Shown: positions 25,185 through 34,887 of the stretch, one piece after another
Layout of the letters: the number at the start of each line of letters is the position of its first letter
Numbering within the stretch: position 1 is the first letter of the stretch
Assembly: GCA_046297495.1 (NCBI GenBank)
Contig: JBKBIP010000019.1
Location: 47,166 to 111,165, forward strand
Reading direction: 5' to 3'
DNA from: JBKBIP01 sp046297495
GTDB lineage: Bacteria > Planctomycetota > Planctomycetia > Gemmatales > Gemmataceae
DNA: 64,000 nucleotides
Translations under genes and position numbers: made by a program
The notes under the pieces: model-generated
Databases searched by the model: none
What the model saw: only the letters and a program-made list of their open reading frames with translations
Told to the model about the DNA's origin: nothing

Positions 25185-27905
25185 TCACCGTACCGTGACA
25201 AAGTCATTATGATTCATCAACACATGAACCAAGTTCTCCTTGGTCCGCAGGCTCGGATCGGACGAAGGGGGCACCTTGCTCGTCAGATCACTACTAACGG
25301 GGGTAAGTTTACTCGGGTCCGCGAGTCGGGCGGCTTGTTCGCGCAAGAAGGTTTGGCAGATGGACATTTCCGCCGTCGTGGGCCGGCGCGTCAGGATTTG
25401 CTCGAACGCGGCCAGGATGAAAGCCTGCTCCGGTTCGGCGTCCTTGGCGGTCGTCGCCGCCAGTTGGCGGGCCAGCAGGCGTGCTTGTTCGAGCGACAGC
25501 ACGCTGTTGGCCAAAGCCAGCGCCTGTTGCGGCACCACGCTTTCACTGCGGCGGTAGCACTCGTTGACGCTGGGGCCGTCGAACAGCTCCAGGAACTTCA
25601 TCTGCTTCTCATAGGCATGGCGGAAATAGACGCTGCGGCGGCGCACGGTTTCGCCCAACTCATAGTCAATGTCGGGGCCGCCGCGCGTCACATCGAGATT
25701 ACCCGCGACATGTAAGACGCTATCGCGCACGGCCTCCGCTTCCAGGCGGCGGGTGTTCATGCGCCAGAGATAGTGATTGTCAGGATCGATTTTCAGGTTC
25801 AGCGGATCGGCGTGCTGGGTGGATGAATCGAGGCGATAAGCCGACGAGGTGACCAGCAGCCGGTGCAGCTTCTTCATGCTCCAGCCGCTGTCCATGAACT
25901 CGACGGCCAGCCAATCGAGCAAGGCGGCGTGGCGCGGCTTGGGGCTGCGTAGGCCGAAGTCGAAGACGTTGTCCACCAGGGGCTCGCCGAAGTGCCGCAG
26001 CCAGATGTGGTTGACAGCCACCCGCGCCGTTAGCGGATTATCTCGACGGGCGATCCACCGCGCCAAGGCCAGCCGCCGGCCGCTGCTGACGCGCGGATAT
26101 TCCTTGCCCAGCGGCGTGTAGCTGGCGGCTGGCTGAGCGAGATTGGCTTGAGCGGTCTGGAGGCGCTGTTGGGCGGCGGCCAAATCCTTCTCGGCCTTAT
26201 CGGCGGTGGCTTTGCTCTTGGCATCCTGGGGATTCAGAGATCGGCGGGCGTCCTGAACCGCGCGTTCCGCTTGCCAGACGGCGACCGCCGCTTGATGAAC
26301 TGCTAACTGACGTTCGGCACGTCCGGCGGCAGCCGCCAGCTCCTTGAGTTGGGGGTCGGGCGGTTCGGCGTACTTGGCTCGATCCGCGGCGGCGCGAGCG
26401 GTCGTGGCGGCCAGCGCTGCTTGAGCGACTTGCAGCTTCATGTCGGCCAGAGTGACCGCTGCCTCCGCCTGGGAATACGCCGCCAAGCTGCCCCAGGTCC
26501 GCGGCGCGTTCAGTAGGTCCACCACCGCTCCCCAGCGTTGGCGCTGAACGTGGCTGAATTCCGCCATCGCTTTGTCGACATCGGCCCGCGCCGCTTGCAA
26601 GGTTTCCTCGATGACAAAATCACGCCCATCGGGGTAGAACGCCGCCACCGGCAGCGGCACCGGCTCAATCACGAACTGACCCCCCAGTACGTCCGGCACT
26701 GCTGGGGCAATCGGCTGGCTTTTATCGGGGTTCTTCTCGTTGCCGCGAATGAAGAGGTACGTCGGTGTCGTCAGGTTGGCGTCATAGACGCGCGGCAGAC
26801 CGTTCTTGGTGAGGTCCGGCTGTCCTGGCAGGCGATCCGTGCGGACTTGGTGCGGCTCGAAAACGGCCCGGAACTGATAAAACACTTCCTGGGCCATGGG
26901 GTCGTACTTATGCTCGTGGCATTTACAGCAATCCACCGTCAGTCCCAAAAACGCCTTGGCGGTGTGCTCCACCGTCTTATCCAGCCAGGCATCGCGGTTG
27001 AATCGATACCAATTCCGCACCAGGAAGCCGGTGGCCCGCAAGGTGTCGGGATCGGTGGGGGCCAGCTCATCCCCGGCCAACATCTCCATCACCATGCGTT
27101 CATAGCCTTTGTCGTCGTTCAAGGATTCGATGATCCAATCGCGCCAGTGCCAGATGTGCGGCTGGCTCTCGCGAACTTCGCTCCCATAGCCGGACCAATC
27201 GCTATAGCGCCAGACATCCATCCAGTGCCGCCCCCAACGCTCGCCGTATTCGGGCCGGGATAGCAGCTGATCGACCACTTTTTCGTAAGCATCGGGAGCA
27301 GGATCGTTGAGGAAAGCGTGCAGCTCGGCACGGGTCGGCGGCAGGCCAATCAGATCGAGATAGACGCGGCGGAGTAGCACTTCCTTACCGGCGGGGGGCA
27401 CAAGAGTCAGACCCAGCTTGCGCTGTTCCGCGTTCAGAAACGCATCCACCAGATGAGCTGACGCACCGCTGGCAGTTTGTGGCACTTTCGGGCGCAGCGG
27501 CGGTTGATAGGCCCAGTGTTGGCGCGGATCAGGAGGAATCGGCTCGTCCGGCGCTTTGGCCCCTTGATCGATCCAAGCTTTCAATAAGGCTACCTGTCGC
27601 GCGGTCAGCGGCTCCCCTTCCGCCTTGGGGGGCATAAGGTCCGCTTCGTCCGTGGCCGTGACCCGCGCGAGGATCAGGCTGTCCGCCGCCTTACCCGGCA
27701 CCAGGATCGGCCCGTTGCGTCCCCCTTGAAGCATCAAACCTGCTGTATCCACTCGCAACTTGGCCTTCGCCTGCAACGCGCCGTGGCAAGAATAGCACTT
27801 CTCCGCCAGGATGGGTTTGATGTCGCGCGCATAATCGACCGACTCCACCGCCAGCGCGGGCGTAGCCAATGTCAACAGACACATCCACAAGCCGAAGCGT
27901 TTCAT
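25185..27905 (-). CDS. secreted cytochrome-domain protein with DUF1549 and DUF1553
   Basis: 906 residues from the ATG at 27905, chosen because a clean signal peptide (MKRFGLWMCLLTLATPALA) begins there; 163 further in-frame codons upstream are not protein-like. Order: planctomycete cytochrome-type domain with CYSCH (residues 37-41) and LMPPKAEGEPLT; DUF1549 at about 130-330 (RRVYLDLIGLPPTRAEL, ERWGRHWMDVWRYSDW, DCCKCHEHKYDP); an Ala-rich coiled coil at about 440-580; DUF1553 at about 600-850 (RVAVNHIWLRHFGEPLV, SVVPQQALALANS). Partner of the DUF1501 protein. Probably a haem-bearing periplasmic protein, thought to act in polymer degradation, but this is not proven. Confidence 0.92.
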   Translation of the reverse strand: MKRFGLWMCLLTLATPALAVESVDYARDIKPILAEKCYSCHGALQAKAKLRVDTAGLMLQGGRNGPILVPGKAADSLILARVTATDEADLMPPKAEGEPLTARQVALLKAWIDQGAKAPDEPIPPDPRQHWAYQPPLRPKVPQTASGASAHLVDAFLNAEQRKLGLTLVPPAGKEVLLRRVYLDLIGLPPTRAELHAFLNDPAPDAYEKVVDQLLSRPEYGERWGRHWMDVWRYSDWSGYGSEVRESQPHIWHWRDWIIESLNDDKGYERMVMEMLAGDELAPTDPDTLRATGFLVRNWYRFNRDAWLDKTVEHTAKAFLGLTVDCCKCHEHKYDPMAQEVFYQFRAVFEPHQVRTDRLPGQPDLTKNGLPRVYDANLTTPTYLFIRGNEKNPDKSQPIAPAVPDVLGGQFVIEPVPLPVAAFYPDGRDFVIEETLQAARADVDKAMAEFSHVQRQRWGAVVDLLNAPRTWGSLAAYSQAEAAVTLADMKLQVAQAALAATTARAAADRAKYAEPPDPQLKELAAAAGRAERQLAVHQAAVAVWQAERAVQDARRSLNPQDAKSKATADKAEKDLAAAQQRLQTAQANLAQPAASYTPLGKEYPRVSSGRRLALARWIARRDNPLTARVAVNHIWLRHFGEPLVDNVFDFGLRSPKPRHAALLDWLAVEFMDSGWSMKKLHRLLVTSSAYRLDSSTQHADPLNLKIDPDNHYLWRMNTRRLEAEAVRDSVLHVAGNLDVTRGGPDIDYELGETVRRRSVYFRHAYEKQMKFLELFDGPSVNECYRRSESVVPQQALALANSVLSLEQARLLARQLAATTAKDAEPEQAFILAAFEQILTRRPTTAEMSICQTFLREQAARLADPSKLTPVSSDLTSKVPPSSDPSLRTKENLVHVLMNHNDFVTVR

Positions 27906-28191
27906 GTTATCCCCCCGAACGATCCTCGCGGCAGCTATCACCGGAGATCCACGATTCCAACAAACGCATGGCAGCTCATGACAATGGCAGCGGTTTACTC
28001 CACCAGGCGGGAGCATCGGCATCCGATACTCGCGGGCAGGCAAGGCGCACGGCGATTTGGGACCACGCCGGAATGTTACTATCTTATCCGATTCGTGCTG
28101 GAAGTGGACGAAAAAAGTTGGGGAAAATGACAAAAACCAACATCTTGGGAATAGTCCAACTTGAATGGGAGAAGGTGGACGGTCGCTTCGT

Positions 28192-28208
28192 GCGCGAACC
28201 GATGAATC
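28192..28208. repeat. half copy of the ATTCATCG palindrome
   Basis: Only the right arm GCGCGAACCGATGAATC is intact; the left arm has decayed (GGTCGCTTCG). It lies in the 356-bp region 27906-28261 upstream of the DUF1549/DUF1553 gene, which shows no gene otherwise. Confidence 0.5.
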
Positions 28209-28261
28209 TCTCCGTAATGCGAAAGGGGGCGAACCACTAAAAGCCGGCCCCGCCCATTCCG

Positions 28262-29629
28262 TCACTCCGAAGCGCCGCCGCTGGTAGGGGTTCGCGCCTT
28301 CCGCGCCTGCCACCAGTGCCGCAGGGCCAGCAAGCCCAGCGCTGCCGTGACACAGAGAAGGCCCTGAAGGCGCAACATGGTGGCTACTCCCCATTGGTCG
28401 GCAGCGGGTCCCACGACAAGGTTGCCGAGGGGGACGCTGCCGCTGAGCGTCATGGCCCAGATACCCATGACGCGGCCACGGTTCAGGTCCGTGGCGCCGA
28501 GCTGCACGGTCGCTTGACTGGTGGAGAGGAAAATGATGATGCCAAAGCCGATCAGCGCGCAGCAGGCAACGGCGGCCAAGATGTTGGGAGCGAAGGAAAG
28601 CCCGAACAGTGCGGCACTCGCCAGCGTGATGCCGACGGCGATGAAATAGCGGGCCCGTTCAGGGGAACCAAAGGTAGCCACGGTGAAGGCGGCGCTGAGC
28701 GCGCCGGCTCCGGTGGCGCTGAGCAGCCAGCTATTCCCTTGCGCCGGCGCCAGTAGAAAACGCTTTTCCGCCAAGGCGGGCAACAGGGACAAAAACGGCC
28801 AGCAGCACAAGGCCGTTGTCCCAGCCCGCAGCACGACGATGGCCAGACGGGGATGATCGCGCAAATATTGAAAGCCGCTCAATAATCCGGCCCGCGTGCC
28901 GGCGTGATGCTTCGGTTCCCCTCGGACATCCATGTGATACAAGGCGATCAACACAGCCAGGTACGAAAGACTGTTGCTCAGAAAACAGGCTTGCGGGCCA
29001 GCGTAAAAGAGCATCACGCCGCCAATGGCCGGCCCCACCGCACGGGCGGTGTTGAACAGCATCGAATTGAGCGCCACCGCGTTGACCAAATCCTCGCGTC
29101 CGACCAAGTCATTGACGAAAGCTAAACGCGCTGGCAAGTCCACCGCCTGGAAGAGACCGTGCAAACAGCTCACGACCAACAGTTGCCAAGGTTCGACCTT
29201 CCCCAACCACACCAGCATGGCCAGGCTAAAGGACATGAGCATGAAACCACTCTGGGTCGCCATGATGAGCCGGCGCTTGGGGACATGGTCGGCCAAAAAG
29301 CCGCTCCAGGCACCGAACAAGAACGTCGGTGCGATCTGAATGGCCACGAGCAGGGCCGGCCAGGCGCTCAGTCCCGTCAGCGCGTATGCCAGCCCCGCCA
29401 AGGCCGCCGTCTGCATCCAAGACCCCGTCAGCGAGACCAGCTGCCCGAAGAAATACAGCCGATAGTTGCGGTGCCGGAGTGAACGAAAGGAAACCTTCCA
29501 CCATTGGCTGCGACCCGACAATAACAAGGAGGAAGAAGCGGAGATAGGGGTCTTGGGGGAGGCGGTTGTAGGCAGAGATGAAAAGTGTCCGTTATCCGTC
29601 ATGAGCTTACCGTTATGAGACTTCTCCAT
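28262..29629 (-). CDS. MFS exporter (enterobactin-exporter-like, MFS_3 group)
   Basis: 455 residues with a 45-residue Ser-rich N-terminal extension, then 12 helices beginning SFRSLRHRNYRLYFFGQLVSLTGSWMQTAALAGL, the usual start of the MFS_3/EntS group. ADHVPKRRLIMATQ is the loop-2/3 motif and LFNTARAVGPAIGGVML the motif-C-like stretch. The group exports siderophores, drugs or other small molecules; the substrate here is unknown. Met10 is an alternative start. Confidence 0.85.
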   Translation of the reverse strand: MEKSHNGKLMTDNGHFSSLPTTASPKTPISASSSLLLSGRSQWWKVSFRSLRHRNYRLYFFGQLVSLTGSWMQTAALAGLAYALTGLSAWPALLVAIQIAPTFLFGAWSGFLADHVPKRRLIMATQSGFMLMSFSLAMLVWLGKVEPWQLLVVSCLHGLFQAVDLPARLAFVNDLVGREDLVNAVALNSMLFNTARAVGPAIGGVMLFYAGPQACFLSNSLSYLAVLIALYHMDVRGEPKHHAGTRAGLLSGFQYLRDHPRLAIVVLRAGTTALCCWPFLSLLPALAEKRFLLAPAQGNSWLLSATGAGALSAAFTVATFGSPERARYFIAVGITLASAALFGLSFAPNILAAVACCALIGFGIIIFLSTSQATVQLGATDLNRGRVMGIWAMTLSGSVPLGNLVVGPAADQWGVATMLRLQGLLCVTAALGLLALRHWWQARKARTPTSGGASE

Positions 29630-29672
29630 TCCATCCCAAGCGGAGTAATGGGCGAGAAGTAGGATGGCTTAG

Positions 29673-29745
29673 AAATTATCCGAAAAGGTAACTTCTGGTT
29701 TACCGCCCCCCCCTTGATAAGGGGGGAGAGGTTTTCGGATAGTTT
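29673..29745. repeat. palindromic element with CCCCCCTT/AAGGGGGG core
   Basis: Outer arms AAATTATCCGAAAA and TTTTCGGATAGTTT (13 of 14 paired) enclose an inner hairpin CCCCCCTT-GAT-AAGGGGGG. It resembles a small non-autonomous mobile element (MITE-like) in the gap between the divergent MFS gene and the glutamine-synthetase-like gene. Confidence 0.7.
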
Positions 29746-29866
29746 GCTAGCGTTCTCCATCCCGCGTCGTTTCATAGTATAGCGAAAACAGGTGATTTCC
29801 CCAATGGCGTTTGCCGCTCCAGGGCGGGAAGTATCGACCTGTTGTCTTCAACCTCGGAATGATCCC

Positions 29867-31201
29867 ATGCCAACCGAAACCACCGACTCCCTGCGCCAAG
29901 CCGGCATTCGCTTTGTCCGGGTGCTGTGGTGCGACAATGCCAATGTCATCCGAGGCAAGGCCATCCATATCCAGATGCTGGACGAGTACCGCGCGCACGG
30001 CCTCGGCTTGACGCCGGCCCAACAAGGGGTGCCGGTCATGGCCGACAGCGTGGTGACGGCAAGCGGGTTGGGGCCGGTGGGGGACGTGCGGCTGATGCCC
30101 GACTGGGACACGCTGACGCCCCTCCCCTATGCGCCGGGGCATGCACGGGTCATGGGGGACATGACGCGAGATGGCCGACCTTGGCCCCCTTGTCCCCGTT
30201 CTTGCTTGAAACGTCTGATCGACGAAGCCAAGCAAGACGGTTTGCGAATCCAAGCGGCGTTCGAGAACGAATTTTACCTGCTGCGTCCGGCGACGGGTGC
30301 CGTGGCTCCCGCCGATGACACGGTCTTCGCCGCCACCTTGGCGATGGACAACGCTTTGCCGGTGATCAACGACGTCGTTGACTCTTTATTGACACAAGGG
30401 ATTCCGGTTGAGCTGTATTATCCTGAATCCGGCCCGGGACAGCATGAAATCTCGATGCGCTATGCCGATGCCCTACTCACCGCCGACCGGCAGATCGTGT
30501 TCCGCGAGACGGTCCATGCCACCGCCGCTCGGCATGGGTTGAAAGCCTCGTTTCTGCCGAAAATCTGGACTGACCAGGCTGGCAGCGGCTGCCACCTGCA
30601 CCTGAGCTTGTGGCGCCAAGGCCGGAACATCACCGCCGATCCCCAGGGGGCCTACCAGTTATCCGACACGGCGCGCGGCTTCATCGGCGGCATCCTGCGC
30701 CATTTGCCGGCGCTAATGGCCGTGACCACGCCCAGCAGCAATTCGTACCGTCGCATCCGCCCACACTGTTGGAGTGGAGCGTATCGTTGTTGGGGACTGG
30801 ACAATCGAGAAGCGGCCATCCGCGTGCCGTTCAATCCAGCGGGACCGGGACCCAGCAACATCGAGCTGAAAACCTGTGATGCCTCGGCCAATCCCTACCT
30901 GGCCTTGGCCGCCGTCCTTGCCGTGGGCCTCGACGGCATCCGTCGCCAGCTCGATCCGGGGGAACCCGTGCAGGTCGATCCCGGCAATTGGACGGCGGAC
31001 GAACGCAAGGCCCGCCACATCGATGAATTGCCCATCACGTTGGGGGAAGCCATCGGTCATTGTCAGGAAAACGAGGTGCTACGCCGCGCCTTCGGTCCTG
31101 ACTTGTTTCAGGCCTTCCTCGCTGTTCGCCAAGCCGAATGGAATTTCTTCCGCGAACGCCAACTGGCCGATGAGGTACAAGTGTTGTTGGAGCGGTATTA
31201 G
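29867..31201 (+). CDS. glutamine synthetase-type ligase (GlnA-III / gamma-glutamyl amide synthetase group)
   Basis: 444 residues. The N-terminal beta-grasp half includes VRVLWCDNANVIRGKAI. The catalytic half has AAFENEFYLL (metal Glu), YYPESGPGQHEIS (metal Glu), GSGCHLHLSLW (metal His and ATP site), NSYRRIRP and NREAAIRVP (Arg residues for phosphate and glutamate). ELKTCDASANPYLALAAVLA is typical. The absence of the adenylylation loop and the short length put it with class III or gamma-glutamyl-polyamine/methylamide synthetases rather than the main GlnA. It couples glutamate to ammonia or an amine with ATP. The start at 29867 gives MPTETTDSLRQAGIRFVRV. Confidence 0.85.
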   Translation: MPTETTDSLRQAGIRFVRVLWCDNANVIRGKAIHIQMLDEYRAHGLGLTPAQQGVPVMADSVVTASGLGPVGDVRLMPDWDTLTPLPYAPGHARVMGDMTRDGRPWPPCPRSCLKRLIDEAKQDGLRIQAAFENEFYLLRPATGAVAPADDTVFAATLAMDNALPVINDVVDSLLTQGIPVELYYPESGPGQHEISMRYADALLTADRQIVFRETVHATAARHGLKASFLPKIWTDQAGSGCHLHLSLWRQGRNITADPQGAYQLSDTARGFIGGILRHLPALMAVTTPSSNSYRRIRPHCWSGAYRCWGLDNREAAIRVPFNPAGPGPSNIELKTCDASANPYLALAAVLAVGLDGIRRQLDPGEPVQVDPGNWTADERKARHIDELPITLGEAIGHCQENEVLRRAFGPDLFQAFLAVRQAEWNFFRERQLADEVQVLLERY

Positions 31202-31202
31202 C

Positions 31203-31247
31203 GATCGGTTTGCGCGCGGAATGGCGGCGGGCGCGAAGCGATGAATC
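31203..31247. repeat. degenerate ATTCATCG palindrome
   Basis: Left arm GATCGGTTTGCGCG, right arm CGCGAAGCGATGAATC, directly after the glutamine-synthetase-like stop codon and before the multihaem gene. Confidence 0.5.
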
Positions 31248-31357
31248 CCCAAATTTTTCATCCACGTTGCTTTCCGGTCGCCGCGCGGTTATCAAGGTAG
31301 TGTCGGTTATTGTCAGGGGGGCGTTTGCGTGCCCAATTTCTCTTGTCGAGGTTCCCC

Positions 31358-32803
31358 ATGTGGATGCTCTCGCGTCAATGGGTGGTGGGCGGAATGATCT
31401 GGCTCGGCGGCGTGCTGTTCGTGCTGGGTTGTGGTCCCGCCGCCGCGCCGGTGCCGTCTCCTTCTCCCACGGTTCCACTTGCCGCCGTGGAGGTCGTGGC
31501 GCATCGTGGCTTGACCGGCACCGCTTCCTGTTCCGGTCGCGCCTGTCACGGCGGCTTGCATCCGGCGGTGCAGCCCCAGATGGAGAATCGATTTCTCTTT
31601 AATGAACATACCGTGTGGCTGGCCGTGGACCGCCACGCCAACGCCTATCGCACTCTGTTCAACGAACGTTCACGGCGGATCGCGCGCCTCTTGGACCCCG
31701 AAGGGCCGCCGGCGCACCAGAACAGCCGCTGTTTGGCTTGCCACGTCAACCCGCTCGTAGCTGGCGCGGAGCCATCCACGTTTGACCAGCACGAACGGCT
31801 GGCGGGAGTCGGTTGCGAGGCGTGTCACGGCGGCGCCGAAAACTGGCTGGTCGCGCACACGACCACGGCATGGGAGAGCTTATCCATCCAGGAAAAGCGT
31901 CAACAAGGCATGTTTCCGATCAACGACATGACTGTTCAAGCACAGGTGTGCGCGGGTTGTCATGTCGGGGCCGGCCCCCAAGAGGACGGCCAGGTGCCAG
32001 CGCGCGACGTCAACCATGATTTGATCGCCGCCGGGCACCCGCGCCTGAATTTTGAATTCGCGGCCTATCGCGCCAACCTGCCGACCCATTGGCATGAGAC
32101 TGCCTTGGCCCGAACGCGCCCGGCGTATTTCGACGCGCAAGCCTGGGCCATCGGCCAAGTGGTTTCGGCCCAAGCCGCCTTGGAGCTACTTGCCTACCGC
32201 GCCGCGGAGGGGCCGGAACTATTCAAACCGTGGCCCGAATTCGCCGAGTATGATTGCTTCGCTTGCCATCACGACCTACGCCAACCCAGCCCGCGGCAAG
32301 AACGCGGCTATGGCAAGTATCTGCCTGGCTCGTTGCCATGGAACGATTGGTATTATGCCATGCCACTGACAATGGCTCATCTGCGTTTGCCTGGCATGCC
32401 GAACGATCTGAACACGCTGAATGATCTCGCGGGAACCATGCGGCAACCGCTCCCTAATCGGAACATGGTACGTGAGCAGGCCGAGCAAGCGCAGGAGCAG
32501 CTCGTTTCCTGGCTGCGCTACTGGCAAGAGCCGATGAGCTACGATCCCAGCACGATGACGAAGTTGCGTGCCGGTCTGACGCGCATGGCCAGCGAGGAGC
32601 AACCGCACGCCGCGCCGTCATGGGACGCCGCCGCCCAACTGTATCTCGCCCTATTCGCTCTGGATCACATGAAGCCGGAACCAGAAACGCAAACACTGAT
32701 CCAGTCATTGGTCAAGCGGCTGCGTTTCCCGATAGCGCATGCAGACGGACAGGTCATCCTGTACGACAGCCCATCGCATCAACCCCCTACTGATCGGAAA
32801 TAA
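31358..32803 (+). CDS. multihaem cytochrome c lipoprotein
   Basis: 481 residues from the ATG at 31358. A lipoprotein signal with VLGC (Cys25) is followed by a Pro-rich linker. Haem-binding motifs come in order: CSGRACH (a CX4CH variant), CLACH, CEACH, CAGCH and CFACH, giving five predicted c-type haems. Additional His residues (HRG, NEHTVW, GHPRLNFE) could be distal ligands. The C-terminal 150 residues are helical without haem. It resembles cytochrome c554-like electron carriers of planctomycetes. It is probably membrane-anchored and periplasmic. No oxidoreductase partner is adjacent. Confidence 0.85.
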   Translation: MWMLSRQWVVGGMIWLGGVLFVLGCGPAAAPVPSPSPTVPLAAVEVVAHRGLTGTASCSGRACHGGLHPAVQPQMENRFLFNEHTVWLAVDRHANAYRTLFNERSRRIARLLDPEGPPAHQNSRCLACHVNPLVAGAEPSTFDQHERLAGVGCEACHGGAENWLVAHTTTAWESLSIQEKRQQGMFPINDMTVQAQVCAGCHVGAGPQEDGQVPARDVNHDLIAAGHPRLNFEFAAYRANLPTHWHETALARTRPAYFDAQAWAIGQVVSAQAALELLAYRAAEGPELFKPWPEFAEYDCFACHHDLRQPSPRQERGYGKYLPGSLPWNDWYYAMPLTMAHLRLPGMPNDLNTLNDLAGTMRQPLPNRNMVREQAEQAQEQLVSWLRYWQEPMSYDPSTMTKLRAGLTRMASEEQPHAAPSWDAAAQLYLALFALDHMKPEPETQTLIQSLVKRLRFPIAHADGQVILYDSPSHQPPTDRK

Positions 32804-32824
32804 TCGTCTCATCTTGTCGCACCA

Positions 32825-34597
32825 TCATTTGCTGGACATCTCCACCACGGGATCGAATTCCTCCGGTGGAGACTTCATGTTCTCGATGGCGCGCGTGAGT
32901 AAATTCAGCGATGGAATGTCGTATTGCCCCGCCTGATCGCCGAGCAGCGGGTAAATCGCGCGGCAACTGGCGGCCCATTGTCCCGCTTCGTACAGCGTCA
33001 GGGCATTCTCATAGGCGTCGCGCCGCGTTCGCCATGCTGGCTCGGCGGTTTCCGCGTGCAGCTCGTACAGGTTCACGGCCTCCCCCACTCCGACGACGCG
33101 CACTTGACACAAGCGGCGCGTGGCGAAGCGTTTCTTCAACAGCGCATGGGTTGATCCCGTGATCAGGATGGGGATGCCGAAATGTTTGGTCGCCCCTTCG
33201 ACGCGACTCGCCAGGTTGACGGCGTGCCCAAGGGGACCATACTTGAACTTCAACCGACTCCCCGTGTTACCGACCAACGCCGGCCCGGTGTTGACGCCGA
33301 TGCCGATTTTCAACGGCTGACCAACGATGGACTGCCAATCGCGCGACACAGATGGCATTTCCGCCTGCATGGCCAAGGCAGCTCGGCAAGCACGCTCGGC
33401 ATGGTCGGGTTGCTCGACCGGGGCGTTCCACATGGCCATCAAGCCATCCCCCATGTAATCGACGACGACCCCTTCAAATTCCCGAATGCGCAACGTGAGC
33501 CGTTCCATCACATCGGACACCAGCCGACACGTTTGCTCGGGACCGATCTTTTCCGCCGTGCGCGAGAAACCACGAATATCGCTAAACATCACCGTGATCG
33601 TTCGTTTTTGGCCGTCGAGCAGCTGGGGATTGTTTTGTAATTCGCGGGCCAGGTCGGCGGAGAAAAATTGCTCGAATTGCACCTGCAAGCGCGACGCCTT
33701 GGCCTCTTGTTCCGCGCGAGCCATGCCCACGCCGACCGCCGAGGCCAGCAACTGCACCACTTGCGCTTCCAAGGAGCCGATGCTCGCGCCGCGTCCCTCG
33801 ACGAGTTTCGTGCGAATGCCGTACAACACCCCGGCCACTTCTTCCGCGGTGTTGAAGATCGGCGCGGCCACAGCGCTTCGGACCTCGCGCAAGCTGCGGC
33901 TGGTTTGTTCCTCATCCAGTTCCTGATAGAAAGTGCATCCTTCCTGAACCACCTGGCGCAAAATCGTGGTGCTGAATGAACTTTTCACTTCACCGGATTT
34001 GGCGGCGCTGGCGGCGACTTGCCACTGCGAATCCTTGCGCAACAAGACGAAGCCATAATCCAACCCCACCAAGTTCACCAACGCTTGCGCGGTCTGCTGA
34101 TAAAATTCGGTTGATCCGGCGGCGGCGCGCTGCACGGCAATGACGGTCTCGAACCAGCGAGCCAGTTTCTCCGACGTCGGCGCCACGCCCAACTCCAGCA
34201 AGGTAGGATGTTCCGGCGCCAGGCGTCCCACAAGCGGCGAGCGCGAGATACTTTTCAGGAACGCATCTTCCGCCGCCTTCGTGGGCGCCGCCACGCTGAT
34301 CTGAACCAGTGATTCCCCCACCATGAATCGCACCGGCAGGTCAAACACCCTTGTCTGGCCTGATTCCAACCCTTGCTGGTCGAGGACATCGATCACTTTG
34401 GACGTACTCAGATTGCGCGCGCGTATCTTGCCGGGAGACGACTCCTCGATCCGCAAGTGATCCCGCGATACGGACATATCGCCACGAATGATGATGCGAG
34501 AGTCGCTTTCTGCTCCACCGCGCCCCATGTCGATGGGGCCTATCACTTGATCAATTTCCTTGACGCCAAATTTATTGCTAATTTTAAGGTGAAACAT
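32825..34597 (-). CDS. FHA-GAF class III adenylate/guanylate cyclase
   Basis: 590 residues from the ATG at 34597. An FHA domain spans about 1-100 (phosphothreonine-binding SRDH at 44-47) and a GAF-like domain about 150-295. A coiled linker leads to the class III cyclase domain at about 330-512, with metal Asp340 (VMFSDIRGFS), Asp384 (YMGDGLMAMW), Asn461 and Arg465 (NLASR). His458 replaces the Asp often found before VN (GHAVN). A helical C-terminal 70 residues follows. The FHA suggests control by a Ser/Thr kinase, and one is encoded nearby (40343-37944). Makes cAMP or cGMP. Confidence 0.9.
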   Translation of the reverse strand: MFHLKISNKFGVKEIDQVIGPIDMGRGGAESDSRIIIRGDMSVSRDHLRIEESSPGKIRARNLSTSKVIDVLDQQGLESGQTRVFDLPVRFMVGESLVQISVAAPTKAAEDAFLKSISRSPLVGRLAPEHPTLLELGVAPTSEKLARWFETVIAVQRAAAGSTEFYQQTAQALVNLVGLDYGFVLLRKDSQWQVAASAAKSGEVKSSFSTTILRQVVQEGCTFYQELDEEQTSRSLREVRSAVAAPIFNTAEEVAGVLYGIRTKLVEGRGASIGSLEAQVVQLLASAVGVGMARAEQEAKASRLQVQFEQFFSADLARELQNNPQLLDGQKRTITVMFSDIRGFSRTAEKIGPEQTCRLVSDVMERLTLRIREFEGVVVDYMGDGLMAMWNAPVEQPDHAERACRAALAMQAEMPSVSRDWQSIVGQPLKIGIGVNTGPALVGNTGSRLKFKYGPLGHAVNLASRVEGATKHFGIPILITGSTHALLKKRFATRRLCQVRVVGVGEAVNLYELHAETAEPAWRTRRDAYENALTLYEAGQWAASCRAIYPLLGDQAGQYDIPSLNLLTRAIENMKSPPEEFDPVVEMSSK

Positions 34598-34699
34598 ATG
34601 GATAACCCCGTGCGAACTTATGCGGCACGCTGATTCAGGGCGGCGAACCGAGCCACGCGGATAAGCTATTGTCTCACATCCACGTCCCACTTCCAAGCG

Positions 34700-34752
34700 G
34701 GACGAACCCGCGCCCACGGCGTGGGGGGACGAACGCGCGCCCCCGGCGTGGG
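34700..34752. repeat. two-copy 26-base tandem repeat
   Basis: Copies 34700-34725 and 34727-34752 (GGACGAAC..GCGCCC..CGGCGTGGG) differ at two positions. They lie in the 290-bp region 34598-34887 upstream of the divergent cyclase gene and the NHL remnant, where no gene is seen. Confidence 0.7.
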
Positions 34753-34887
34753 AGCGCGCGGTGCTTGCTGTCCTCATGGCGCTTATCTCCGGCCCGATTC
34801 GCCAAATGATTGCAACCGTTTCCGCCATCGAGTACAAGTAAACCACCGGCCGCAGCGGTCCGGCACCTTTCCTGGGAGCGATCCATA

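Noticed and set aside
26538..27263. 241-codon plus-strand frame inside the cytochrome-domain gene
   Set aside because: Antisense shadow of the DUF1549 region; no independent support.
27906..28394. Extension of the cytochrome-domain protein by 163 codons
   Set aside because: The extension has no conserved look and a clean signal peptide begins at 27905.
28262..28408. Toxin-antitoxin pair next to the MFS gene
   Set aside because: Short frames here are antisense to the MFS gene and carry no recognisable toxin motif.
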